Shown here one piece after another: positions 46,511 to 59,100 of a stretch of DNA of 64,000 nt. The stretch spans positions 3,224,001 to 3,288,000 of the forward strand of contig NC_065910.1 of assembly GCF_905147045.1 (NCBI RefSeq), given 5' to 3'. The DNA comes from Nymphalis io (lineage: Eukaryota > Arthropoda > Insecta > Lepidoptera > Nymphalidae). The number at the start of each line of letters is the position of its first letter. Positions within the stretch are counted from its first letter, which is position 1. The notes below the pieces were generated by a model, which saw only the letters and a program-made list of their open reading frames with translations, did not search any database and was not told the origin of the DNA. A program made the position numbers and the translations under genes.

Positions 46511-49500
46511 GGAGTTGACATCCCAAACTTCTTCTTCGGAGAGGTTCTTAATATGTTAGTAGGTTATAAATTAGATTACCATTTCGTTTTAAATTATAGA
46601 TTAAAAATAAAACTAATATTTGCTACACATACGAATATATTTATAAGTGACATATATGAATTACAATATTATAGTATAGAAAAAATACATTGAATTTTAA
46701 CGGTTCTGTCAAAGAAGGTAGAGAAGATAAGTACAGGCCTTATTTAATATTCATTTAAACTGTTAAGATGCGACTTTAACAGATTTCTTGAATTTGAAAT
46801 GTTGATTTATTTTTAAATAAAAGGCAAATCGAGGTTGTATAACTATTGTTATAAAATTTCCACTAATTTAGTTCCAATACCTTAACTAGCATAAATTAAA
46901 ATGCGGATGTATTTGTAATGTTTAATTTTAAATATAGCAATTAATAATAGATATAAAATATATATAAATTATTGATAAAGTAAAAGTATATCTTTAAACA
47001 GTGACAAAATATACCATAAATTATAAGACTAAAATAAATTTTTAAAAATTAAATCAAGTCCGGAAAGAAAATAGTTAAGCAAAACTAATGTATTAAAAAT
47101 TAATGTTCTCAGTTAAAAAAATATTTAAAATAAAAAAATATGATTAAATAATTTTTCTTATTACAATAAATGTAAACTATAGTAAAATTGTTAAAAGTTA
47201 TATACATTATCGAAATTGCAAAACAAACTTATAGAAATAAAAATTATACGTAAAATATGTATTTAATATTTATTAGTATGTCGTGTGGCATAAACGATAA
47301 AAAGAGTCATCAAATCTATTCAAAATGATTGAACGAGTGAACGAATGAATGAATATTTAATTTACAAAAAGATAATAAAATTTTATTAATATATTAATTA
47401 ATTTGATTTAATGTTTCCAATGCGGTTTATATATTCAATAACTTTCTTGTAAGTAACTTAGCTACATCTTAATACAATTTGAAAGTCACTATCATTGCAA
47501 CTATTTATTCAGTCGTAAAAAAATCACTAAGAACGTTATTCATCGTTATTTTATTATTAAAAGTGTGCAAGAAACTGTTAAATGCGCATCAGCGATCAGT
47601 AAATATATATAATCTGATAAAATTTAATATTAACAATAGAAACATACATTTTAATATATCTACTAACATACAAGCGGTCAAAGTGAGGCAAGTGAACATA
47701 TGTATGCCGTTAAAAACTATGTCACTCACTATAATAATGCACAAACTACGATTCAAATACAGATAATGACAAAACACCAATCACATGAAACGTCAAATCG
47801 ATAATGGAATCAAAACGTTGACATAAAATGCGAATGGCCAATTCAATAATTTCGAAACGATATATACAATACTTTTAAGATCTTAAAACATAAATAAACT
47901 CTCAAAAAATATTATACAAAATAGACTCACTCTCGTCAACGCTTCATAATCTGTTACAATTAAATCATAGATAATAAAAAAAAAAATGAAAGTGAGCCTC
48001 TTAACACACTCTGATAACAGCTTGTAACACTTGTTGTTCCTAATACTCCTCCACATTCCCTTTATTATCACTAGAAGATGCATAAGTACTACAATTTTGA
48101 TCTAATTCTAGGCAATTCGGTTAGCTGTATTCATTAGTACTTGCGCAGTGACAACGTCAGACTTGTATGAATCCCTCGAAGAAATTTCGAATGAAAAAAC
48201 TTTACTACAGAAACTTTTTGATAATTTTATTGTCATTTGTTAATACAATAAGATAATTTTAAAACGATACATGTTGTAAATTTCTGTCTCAAAATTTCTT
48301 CGAAGGTCTTTTCAGGTATGTTTCGCGAAATGTCGAAAAGAAAATCTGTAAATATATTTATTTGTAATATAGCAACATTGTCACAGCGAGGCATAATGAA
48401 TAGTACAACAAAGGGCATACGCTTATAATCATAAGCCCTAAAGTTCGTCATTGAAATACCATAAAATTCGTTACAAATTATTTTAGGTGGGTTAAAAAAA
48501 TATCATGCCCTTCGTCTATTGATTGTATTGGAAAAATCAGTTAACCAACTAAAGTTCATTTAGCTGCAAATTAACGACTTCACCTATAAATAATGCTCAT
48601 TGGATGATTGGTCAAACATTGCTGTCTTCTCCTTTCAAATGTCAAATAAATGATGACGGAAAGAGATCAGTCAGTGTTTAACTAAAAACACAAAGCACGT
48701 TTATAAGTAAAACCAAAAAATGTTTTAACACGATCAATTACTTTGCTATAGAAAAGTTATTTATTTTAAACGAGAACGATCTCATAAATATCGTACTATT
48801 TGCTGTTAACTGATTTTTCCAACAACTCTTATTTCACAATGTTTAAAAAATTAGCCGAACCGAATCAAGTTGTTTCACAGCCTTATTGAAGTCTTTGTTT
48901 TTAAGTCTCTGCCATATTTGGAATCGAGATGAGTACGCAAAACTATTACATCTTTGGTGTTTATCGATTAATGTTAATAATAGAGATGCGTACCGTCTTC
49001 AAAACAATGACGATATAACAAAAGTGTAATATTTTTAAAGCTGTCTTTTTGGCAGAGACAAAATTATTTAAACAAGAGGCGGGAATGATTTTCCTTTGTT
49101 AATGTTCTTAAAATACGGTTGTCATTTGTATTTCTATCACATTTCATTATATATATGTCAGTTGTCAATTATGGCTGTCAAAACAAAAGTGGTATAAGTT
49201 TGATAAACAGAGACTTTTTTCCCATTTAAATTACGGCTATTTTAAATAGGTAAATATATGTATTTCTTTTATGTAAGTCTTTTATTAAACTCCTATTTTA
49301 ATAATATAGTTTTTGATATTTGATATTGTTTATATTATACAGAGTATAGTAATAAATATTATTGTACGCTATCCACTTTTGCAATGACCACCATCGTTGT
49401 TCTTAATATTATTTTGTAATACATATTAAGGTCTTATTTGATCTAAGCCTCTTCTATTTGTTCTCAGTCTCAGGGAATGTATGTTGGTAAGTCTCTTCGT

Positions 49501-52500
49501 TGCCTTACAATATATGTTCTTCGCATCGAACTTTTTATAAATGTCTTAAAAAATATTTGAAGAAACCATTGCTTTTTTTTATTCCAAGTAATTTAGTGAG
49601 TTTATTTATCTAAAGTACTTAGTACTATAACCTACTTGAAGCAATTTCTTTTAATACAAATAAATTGGCCTAGTAAAGTGATTTTTCGATTACAATAATT
49701 ATTTAGCACAATTTAATATTACGAGAATCGAAGATAATGTACGAATATAATTTTTTTTTGTACACTATAATAAAAGGCGTACTTTTGAATAATTGGGTTT
49801 ATTCATAAGATCACAATGTTTGTGCGTGACTATGATATATATATTTATTATCATTTTTTGCACTCCTTGTATTGTTATTGAGGAAAGCTAAAGCCGCTTC
49901 AATTTGTTTAGTCAGTGTATTTATAAACGCAATCGTGTAGCGCTGGGGACGGACTATATATGACTTCACTGAAATAAAACTATACCAACATCGGCTGTTT
50001 CATATAAATAAACATATAATATACAAGGTATAGTGAATTTCGAATTTTAATCGTTCGTATGAAATAAAATGTAATTTAAGTATTTTTTCTTCACTCTCGT
50101 GGTCGATAATGTAATGATAAATGCAATGTCTTTTTTTATATTTGTAAAAAAAAAAAATCACATTGTTAACTACGAAATTGTGTTTTAACTTAAAAGATAA
50201 CATTCCACCTATATAACATTCAAGTTCCTCGGAGAAAAACTAGATTCATCGCAACAACAGAGTGGCACGTATGATAAAAATAACTGTATTTGATACAGTA
50301 TTGAGATTTTTATTCTCTTAAAGCTATAGAGATGATATAAATTATAATATGTATTTTTGTAATACTTCGTTACATTTTGTGCAAATCGATCTTTAATACC
50401 GCAGGTAAACGCGTTATTCTATATAATATATGTACAAATGTCCCACGGTTCTGACTAGATGTTGCGAATTTTTTCTTTACCACCACGCCAAGTTACAAAT
50501 TACAGTTTATCTCATTTTAAAACCGATACAAGAGCCTTATTTATTCGGACTTTCGTCAACCAAATTAGTGATCATTAAAAAAAAAAGAATGATTCACCTA
50601 CGAATAATAAAAACTGGCGCGAACTATCTGTCAAAGAACACAGCGTAAATAAAATTTTATAAATATAACATTAAAACGTCTACACTTAAGCCAATAAAAA
50701 TGAAATGTCACTTATGTTTTTATGGATATTCGAAAATGTAATGTAATCGTAAGAATATATTGAAACTTTTTTTTATTGATAAAAAAAAAAACAATGGCGA
50801 AGACTTATACGACAAAATACTATGAAAAAGATACCAATATAAAAATTCCATTTGTAGTGGTCATAAATATAAAAACTACAAGACTGAATTATTTACTATT
50901 GAAATTTGTAGTTTAATGAGTCTAAATCTATTTTTGAATTTGAATACAAATACTGTTGGCTTCATTTTATTAACCAAATCTATATAGTCTATTGTTTTTG
51001 CATCGTGTTATTTTATCGCATATATTTGTATTGAAGATAATATCAGTTCAACCGTTTTATACAACCCTTGGCGTGGGAATACTAACTTTTTAAATTTTTT
51101 ATCATGAATTTCAACTACGATAAATTCGTATTTTTGAGAGATGATGCCAGTAAACATATCATTCGGCGTTTCTCAATTTTTTTTTATACATATTAGAAAT
51201 TACTAAGAAACTCTATTTTTTTCGAAGTTTTATAATTTAATCTGTATTCATAAGCCTGTATAACTAATTTCTTTGCTACCGTTGATATGACAAAAGGTTA
51301 AGATAGCACTTTATTTCGTTCATTAATGATAGAACTTTTTGGTCACAATAATAAATTAATTAATGTTCTACCATAGACAAATTTATGACCACAGATTAAA
51401 TATATATTTATACATATACACTCTGTTAGTAATTTTGTGAAAATTGACTTTTACTATGACTTTTGAATGCCATTATTATTTAGATTTATGATATATATAG
51501 GATACAATTTTCACAGATTTTTTTTTACTTTTTTCTTCTAAGTTTGAAAAACTTAAAGCTATTTACAAGCGTAAAACATCTATGAAGTTATCGCGTTTTC
51601 ACTAAGTGCACGTTTAATTAATATGAACTTTATTAGGTCACCAGTAAATTCTAGATAAAGGAACTTTTGCTAATTAAATATTTTAATAATAGTTATGAGG
51701 AAATGCAATTTAAAAAAAAATACAACGCGAATATTCGAGGAGAAGTCGTTTAGGCCTACATATATCAATTTTTTTTTTAATATTGCATACCTTAAAAGAA
51801 TGTTTTAAGATAAATTATTTAAAAACGATAGACAGAAGTAATCGACATATTTCTAACGATATAATTCTTATATCTAAATATTTCACTTAATAATGAATTT
51901 AAATTTGAGAACCCGAAACCAATTTTAGATTCAATCAACAATATCTTTTCAATATTGATGTTTTAAAATGGCATAATCAATACTGATCGTTACGATAAGA
52001 ACTGGTATAATTTTTTATATAAAAAAAAATCATTCGTATATCCGATCTCAGTACAAAACAACATTATGGGTCTTACACTCCGCAGCTGTAAAATAAATCT
52101 TAGTAAATCAATCTTTGTTTATCATGCAATTCTTTTAATACATGAATATCAAAAAGATACCTAAAATTACAAGTTGTAAACATTTGCGACAAACAACAGT
52201 TGTCGTTTAATGTAAAGCCTTCGTGGCCTATAAATATGACACCAATTTCAAAAACATTCCAGTAAGTCTCACAGACCCGAGTGAATATTATATATTAAAG
52301 ATCTTACTACAGTCCGTTGCTGGTAACCGTTGATAACCTGCATCTTAAATCTTGAGATCATTTTCGAATTCCATTCTAAAACCTGTTTAGAAAAAAAAAT
52401 GTATAAGAATACAATTTGATTTATAAAAGGACAGATGTATTAGAATTTTTTAAAATAAATAATTGAACTATTAAGTGCAGATTTTCCAAACCAGTACTAA

Positions 52501-52540
52501 CAGATGGCGCTAATCGTTTATAAAAGCTTTTCCAAATCGC
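46511..52540. other. 6-kb AT-rich stretch, no gene seen
   Basis: I found no exon with matching splice sites, no SINE and no LINE. Two patches have promoter-like words. Near 48599-48675 there are two ATTGG (CCAAT) boxes and TCAGTCAGT. Near 49075-49265 there are GGCGGGAA (E2F-like), TGTCAGTTG and an AAATAG|GTAAAT donor-like site. Neither can be tied to a transcript. Confidence 0.45.
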
Positions 52541-55500
52541 AGTATGTAGTCGATGCGGGCGCGGGGCGCGGGGGGAGGGGACACTCACGTGCGCACGGCG
52601 GGGCGCAGGCTCTCCCGCAGCACGTAGTCGATGCGGGCGCGGGGGGAGGGGACACTCACGTGCGCACGGCGGGGCGCAGGCCCTCCCGCAGCACGTAGTC
52701 GATGCGGGCGCGGGGGGAGGGGACACTCACGTGCGCACGGCGGGGCGCAGGCTCTCCCGCAGCACGTAGTCGATGCGGGCGCGGGGCGCGGGGGGAGGGG
52801 ACACTCACGTGCGCACGGCGGGGCGCAGGCTCTCCCGCAGCACGTAGTCGATGCGGGCGCGGGGGGAGGGGACACTCACGTGCGCACGGCGGGGCGCAGG
52901 CTCTCCCGCAGCACGTAGTCGATGCGGGCGCGGGGGGAGGGGACACTCACGTGCGCACGGCGGGGCGCAGGCTCTCCCGCAGCACGTAGTCGATGCGGGC
53001 GCGGGGCGCGGGGGGAGGGGACACTCACGTGCGCACGGCGGGGCGCAGGCTCTCCCGCAGCACGTAGTCGATGCGGGCGCGGGGGGAGGGGACACTCACG
53101 TGCGCACGGCGGGGCGCAGGCTCTCCCGCAGCACGTAGTCGATGCGGGCGCGGGGGGAGGGGACACTCACGTGCGCACGGCGGGGCGCAGGCTCTCCCGC
53201 AGCACGTAGTCGATGCGGGCGCGGGGCGCGGGGGGAGGGGACACTCACGTGCGCACGGCGGGGCGCAGGCTCTCCCGCAGCACTTAGTCGATGCGGGCGC
53301 GGGGCGCTGGGGGAGGGGACACTCACGTGCGCACGGCGGGGCGCAGGCTCTCCCGCAGCACGTAGTCGATGCGGGCGCGGGGGGAGGGGGGAGGGGACAC
53401 TCACGTGCGCACGGCGGGGCGCAGGCTCTCCCGCAGCACGTAGTCGATGCGGGCGCGGGGCGCGGGGGGAGGGGACACTCACGTGCGCACGGCGGGGCGC
53501 AGGCTCTCCCGCAGCACGTAGTCGATGCGGGCGCGGGGCGCGGGGGGAGGGGACACTCACGTGCGCACGGCGGGGCGCAGGCTCTCCCGCAGCACGTAGT
53601 CGATGCGGGCGCGGGGCGCGGGGGGAGGGGACACTCACGTGCGCACGGCGGGGCGCAGGCTCTCCCGCAGCACGTAGTCGATGCGGGCGCGGGGGGGGGG
53701 GACACTCACGTGCGCACGGCGGGGCGCAGGCTCTCCCGCAGCACGTAGTCGATGCGGGCGCGGGGGGAGGGGACACTCACGTGCGCACGGCGGGGCGCAG
53801 GCTCTCCCGCAGCACGTAGTCGATGCGGGCGCGGGGGGAGGGGACACTCACGTGCGCACGGCGGGGCGCAGGCTCTCCCGCAGCACGTAGTCGATGCGGG
53901 CGCGGGGGGAGGGGACACTCACGTGCGCACGGCGGGGCGCAGGCTCTCCCGCAGCACGTAGTCGATGCGGGCGCGGGGGGAGGGGACACGCACGTGCGCA
54001 CGGCGGGGCGCAGGCTCTCCCGCAGCACGTAGTCGATGCGGGCGCGGGGCGCGGGGGGAGGGGACACTCACGTGCGCACGGCGGGGCGCAGGCTCTCCCG
54101 CAGCACGTAGTCGATGCGGGCGCGGGGGGAGGGGACACTCACGTGCGCACGGCGGGGCGCAGGCTCTCCCGCAGCACGTAGTCGATGCGGGCGCGGGGGG
54201 AGGGGACACTCACGTGCGCACGGCGGGGCGCAGGCTCTCCCGCAGCACGTAGTCGATGCGGGCGCGGGGCGCGGGGGGAGGGGACACTCACGTGCGCACG
54301 GCGGGGCGCAGGCTCTCCCGCAGCACGTAGTCGATGCGGGCGCGGGGGGAGGGGACACTCACGTGCGCACGGCGGGGCGCAGGCTCTCCCGCAGCACGTA
54401 GTCGATGCGGGCGCGGGGGGAGGGGACACTCACGTGCGCACGGCGGGGCGCAGGCTCTCCCGCAGCACGTAGTCGATGCGGGCGCGGGGCGCGGGGGGAG
54501 GGGACACTCACGTGCGCACGGCGGGGCGCAGGCTCTCCCGCAGCACGTAGTCGATGCGGGCGCGGGGCGCGGGGGGAGGGGACACTCACGTGCGCACGGC
54601 GGGGCGCAGGCTCTCCCGCAGCACGTAGTCGATGCGGGCGCGGGGCGCGGGGGGAGGGGACACTCACGTGCGCACGGCGGGGCGCAGGCTCTCCCGCAGC
54701 ACGTAGTCGATGCGGGCGCGGGGGGGGGGGACACTCACGTGCGCACGGCGGGGCGCAGGCTCTCCCGCAGCACGTAGTCGATGCGGGCGCGGGGGGAGGG
54801 GACACTCACGTGCGCACGGCGGGGCGCAGGCTCTCCCGCAGCACGTAGTCGATGCGGGCGCGGGGGGAGGGGACACTCACGTGCGCACGGCGGGGCGCAG
54901 GCTCTCCCGCAGCACGTAGTCGATGCGGGCGCGGGGGGAGGGGACACTCACGTGCGCACGGCGGGGCGCAGGCTCTCCCGCAGCACGTAGTCGATGCGGG
55001 CGCGGGGGGAGGGGACACTCACGTGCGCACGGCGGGGCGCAGGCTCTCCCGCAGCACGTAGTCGATGCGGGCGCGGGGCGCGGGGGGAGGGGACACTCAC
55101 GTGCGCACGGCGGGGCGCAGGCTCTCCCGCAGCACGTAGTCGATGCGGGCGCGGGGGGAGGGGACACTCACGTGCGCACGGCGGGGCGCAGGCTCTCCCG
55201 CAGCACGTAGTCGATGCGGGCGCGGGGGGAGGGGACACTCACGTGCGCACGGCGGGGCGCAGGCTCTCCCGCAGCACGTAGTCGATGCGGGCGCGGGGGG
55301 AGGGGACACTCACGTGCGCACGGCGGGGCGCAGGCTCTCCCGCAGCACGTAGTCGATGCGGGCGCGGGGCGCGGGGGGAGGGGACACTCACGTGCGCACG
55401 GCGGGGCGCAGGCTCTCCCGCAGCACTTAGTCGATGCGGGCGCGGGGCGCGGGGGGAGGGGACACTCACGTGCGCACGGCGGGGCGCAGGCTCTCCCGCA

Positions 55501-56029
55501 GCACGTAGTCGATGCGGGCGCGGGGGGAGGGGACACTCACGTGCGCACGGCGGGGCGCAGGCTCTCCCGCAGCACGTAGTCGATGCGGGCGCGGGGGGAG
55601 GGGACACTCACGTGCGCACGGCGGGGCGCAGGCTCTCCCGCAGCACGTAGTCGATGCGGGCGCGGGGGGAGGGGACACTCACGTGCGCACGGCGGGGCGC
55701 AGGCTCTCCCGCAGCACGTAGTCGATGCGGGCGCGGGGCGCGGGGGGAGGGGACACTCACGTGCGCACGGCGGGGCGCAGGCTCTCCCGCAGCACTTAGT
55801 CGATGCGGGCGCGGGGCGCGGGGGGAGGGGACACTCACGTGCGCACGGCGGGGCGCAGGCTCTCCCGCAGCACGTAGTCGAGGGGGGCGCGGGGGGAGGG
55901 GACACTCACGTGCGCACGGCGGGGCGCAGGCTCTCCCGCAGCACGTAGTCGATGCGGGCGCGGGGGGAGGGGACACTCACGTGCGCACGGCGGGGCGCAG
56001 GCTCTCCCGCAGCACGTAGTCGATGCGGT
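52541..56029. repeat. 71/78-bp minisatellite, 47 units, derived from a coding exon end
   Basis: 47 full units lie between 52551 and 56021: 28 of 71 bp and 19 of 78 bp. The longer type has an extra GCGCGGG. Units are nearly identical and about four-fifths GC in an AT-rich genome. Read on the minus strand, each unit contains CGCATCGACTACGTGCTGCG, then bases encoding RESLRPAVRT and TGA, then GTCCCCTCCCCCCGCGCC. The first part is identical to the end of the FBXO33-like gene, whose last exon runs directly into the array. Every unit holds CACGTG and GTGAGT. Larger duplications are visible inside: a block of about 0.8-1 kb at 1,029-bp offset and one of 369 bp. The many long frames inside it are repeat artefacts. 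Confidence 0.95.
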
Positions 56030-56117
56030 GTGCGACGGTGGCTCGCGGGCGCAGGGCGGGGTGGAGTTGCTCCCACAGCGCGGGCACCCACTCGAACTCC
56101 GTATACGAGTTCACTTG
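55977..56117 (-). CDS. FBXO33: FBXO33-like gene, exon H (terminal), merging into the minisatellite
   Basis: Acceptor ATCGTCGACAG. Encodes QVNSYTEFEWVPALWEQLHP, then the residues HRIDYVLRESLRPAVRT and TGA. The coding part from CGCATCGAC onward is the first repeat unit. If the GTGAGT here is a donor instead, the exon would end at 55981. Confidence 0.78.
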   Translation of the reverse strand, partial: QVNSYTEFEWVPALWEQLHPALRPRATVAHRIDYVLRESLRPAVRT

Positions 56118-59100
56118 CTGTCGACGATTATTATAATATATAAAGTACGACACCAACAATAACGTTCCGAGGACGTCTCTGGTGTCTTAAATAAAGAAGT
56201 ACGCGACCTTCGTTTACGTTCAAAGTATTATATCCGTTGTGCCATTTATTCTGCATGATATCGAGCAAGGTGTTAAAATTACTGTCTCGGCTCACGGTGT
56301 GTTTTACTCACTTGTATATATTCAGGATCGAGGACCTTCTGCGTGTCGGTGGCCAGCACCCGTACCATGTGATCGCTGCGTGTGGCTGTAGTGAAGCGAC
56401 TTTGTCTATCGTATATGGCAGATATTTCCAGATCCTGCAGGGACCTACGGAGGCGAACTATGCCTAGAAGATCGTATTGCCACACCCAGTAACCTGAAAA
56501 TACATTTGTGTCCAGTACTAAACAACTGCCTCGTTGGTCTAGTGGCTTGATGTAAGGCCGCAGACCCGGAGGTCCTGGGTTCAACTCCCAGGTCAAACCC
56601 AAAAGTTATTGGGTTTTTCTGTCTGAAAATTCTCAGTAGCAGCCCGGAGTCTGGAAGTTGGAAGTGTGTGCACTCCCGTGCCTCGGAAAGCACGTAAAGC
56701 CGTCCTGCGCCTGAACTCTTTCCGGTCGTGTCGGATTGCCGTCCCATCGGATTATGAGAGTTAGGGAAAAGAGAGTGCACGTGTGTTTGCACACACACTT
56801 GTGCACTATAATATCTACTGCGTAGTTGGCTAATATCTCTTGAGATTGGCCGTCGTGGCCGAAATCGGTCTGGAGGACATTATTATTATCATTATTAATA
56901 AACAATACATTAAAATATTATATTTGTTTAAGTAGCAACACGAATATCAATAAAGTAATTAATTGTTTAAAAAACATAGTGACTTTACTCACCATGTATG
57001 ACAAGTCTTTTTAATTGAGTGCACTGCCAGCATAATAATATAATCGGATTCACGTTAGACATCGTAAACTGAAATAAACAAAATACAGACATTATTTATT
57101 CCGTTATGACTTTCTTCAATATTTATATCTAACTATGCTACTTCTAGTACCATGTAAAACAGTGTAAAATGGCGTATATTACTATTCCCTACCGATAGAT
57201 GGCGTTGATTAAATATGTCACAATTCTGAATTGAGCTCTCTAGATTCGCTGAGTATATATAGTGTAGGAAGTGATTATATTAATTGAGTGATTATCAAAC
57301 AAATTATAGTTGTGTAAACATTGGAAAGCTGTTCCTTAGTTTCATTAACCGTTTGATCCCGCGAAATTAGTTTGGCGTAAACAAACAGTAAAACATTTTC
57401 CTGAATCGCGCTATCGTTTGGTTCGCCTCAAATGTAATCTCGACTTTAAAAATATAGAGATGGCATTTTAGTAACGTTTTGATATTTCAATTATCAAGTA
57501 CCAGTTTCAGTACCAAGTTTTTTGGATCGTTCGTGTACACACCATGTAGATATACTATAATTGAAATATTCAGTAAGCATATGTAACAACTTTAATTCAA
57601 TATAACAAGCTTAATTTTTTGAGTGGAAATGTAAAAAGGCAACAATGAAAAATATAATATTTGGTTTCTTGAAAAAAAAAAATTAATTAAAAAAAATCTG
57701 ATTCATATACACAATACTGTACTTATATTTACATAGTTGCACGCACACATACATTAGAATTAACACCATAAACATTATATTAACAGTAGTACTTGGTTTT
57801 TTTTTTTTATAGAATAGGAAGGCGGACGAGCATATGGGCCACCTGATGGTAAGTGGTCACCAACGCTCTTAGACATTAGCATTGTAAGAAATGTCAACCA
57901 TCGCTTACATATCCAATGCGCCACCAACCTTGGGAACTAAGATTTTATGTCCCTTGTGCCTGTAATTACACTGGCTCACTCACCCTTCAAACCGGAACAC
58001 AACAATATCAAGTATTGCTGTTTTGCGGTAGAATATCTGATGAGTGGGTGGTACCTACCCAGACGAGCTTGCACAAAGCCCTACCACCAGTAAATTACAG
58101 GTATTGTTGTGTTCCGGTTTGAAGGATGAGTGAGCCAGTGTAATTACAGACACAAGGGGCTTAAAATATTAGGTCCCAAGGTTGGTGGCGCATTGGCTAT
58201 GTAAGGTTGACATTTCTTACAATGTCAATGTCTAAGGGCGTTGGTGACCACTTACCATCAGGTGGCCCATCTGCTCGTCCGCCTTCCTATTCTATCAATC
58301 AATCAATCAATCAACAGCCAATCGTTGTCCACTGCTGAACATAGGCCTCTCCCAAGGTGCGCCAAAGCTCCCTGTCCTCCGCCTTCCGCATCCAGTTGGT
58401 GCCCGCCACCTTCTTAAGGTCGTCGGTCCACCTGACATATATATATATGAATATATATATATATATATATGTATATTTAAAAAAAAATACCTCAGTGGGT
58501 TCCCGGTGATGTTTGATAATCCTGCCGCAGACGTCGACAGTGTTGCCCGGCGAGTCGATCCAAACGAATTCGCGTATCGTCTCCTTGTACATAAGTACAA
58601 CGCGTTGTAGGATACCCACGTGCAACTGCCGAATAAAATTATATGTATAAAAAGACTGGGGGGCTAAAACCACTTCAAGTGATTATGATGTTTCAAATAT
58701 GGACCAAGGAAATTTTCCCATCGACCTTCCATTGACAGTTTAGCACCAAAATGATACGGTTTTTTGAACCGTTGATACTTCATCGCCAATTTTATTGCTT
58801 ACTTTGATAAAGACCGTTGTATTTGTGAAAAAGTTGCGATAAAAATTAAATAAAAAAAAATTAAAATAATAAAATTTGCGACGTAATGCTAAGCTTTCCA
58901 GACAATTTGACCAGACAAATGACCCTTTTTTCAATGCTGGAAAATCTCTAGTGCAATGAAATCAACACCCATAAGGAGACGTTTGAACTGCTTACTTAAA
59001 AAAAATAAGCTATCGTCGCCTTAACGCCATTTAATTTTGTTTCAGACATAACCCAGCCCAGAATTACAGCGACCAAAAAGAAGCCTTTTATACTCATCAC

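Noticed and set aside
55977..55985. GTGAGT at the end of exon H as a true splice donor
   Set aside because: Kept only as an alternative. No acceptor or further exon could be found downstream, and the length at the TGA already matches the family.
52541..56029. CRISPR-like array
   Set aside because: Units are tandem without unique spacers, it is a eukaryotic locus, and no cas genes are present.
52421..56159. Dozens of overlapping open frames of 60-226 codons on both strands
   Set aside because: They are products of a GC-rich tandem repeat with few stops. The 71-bp unit shifts frame at each copy and the same peptides recur in every frame. Only the part of the last FBXO33-like exon at the right edge is supported.
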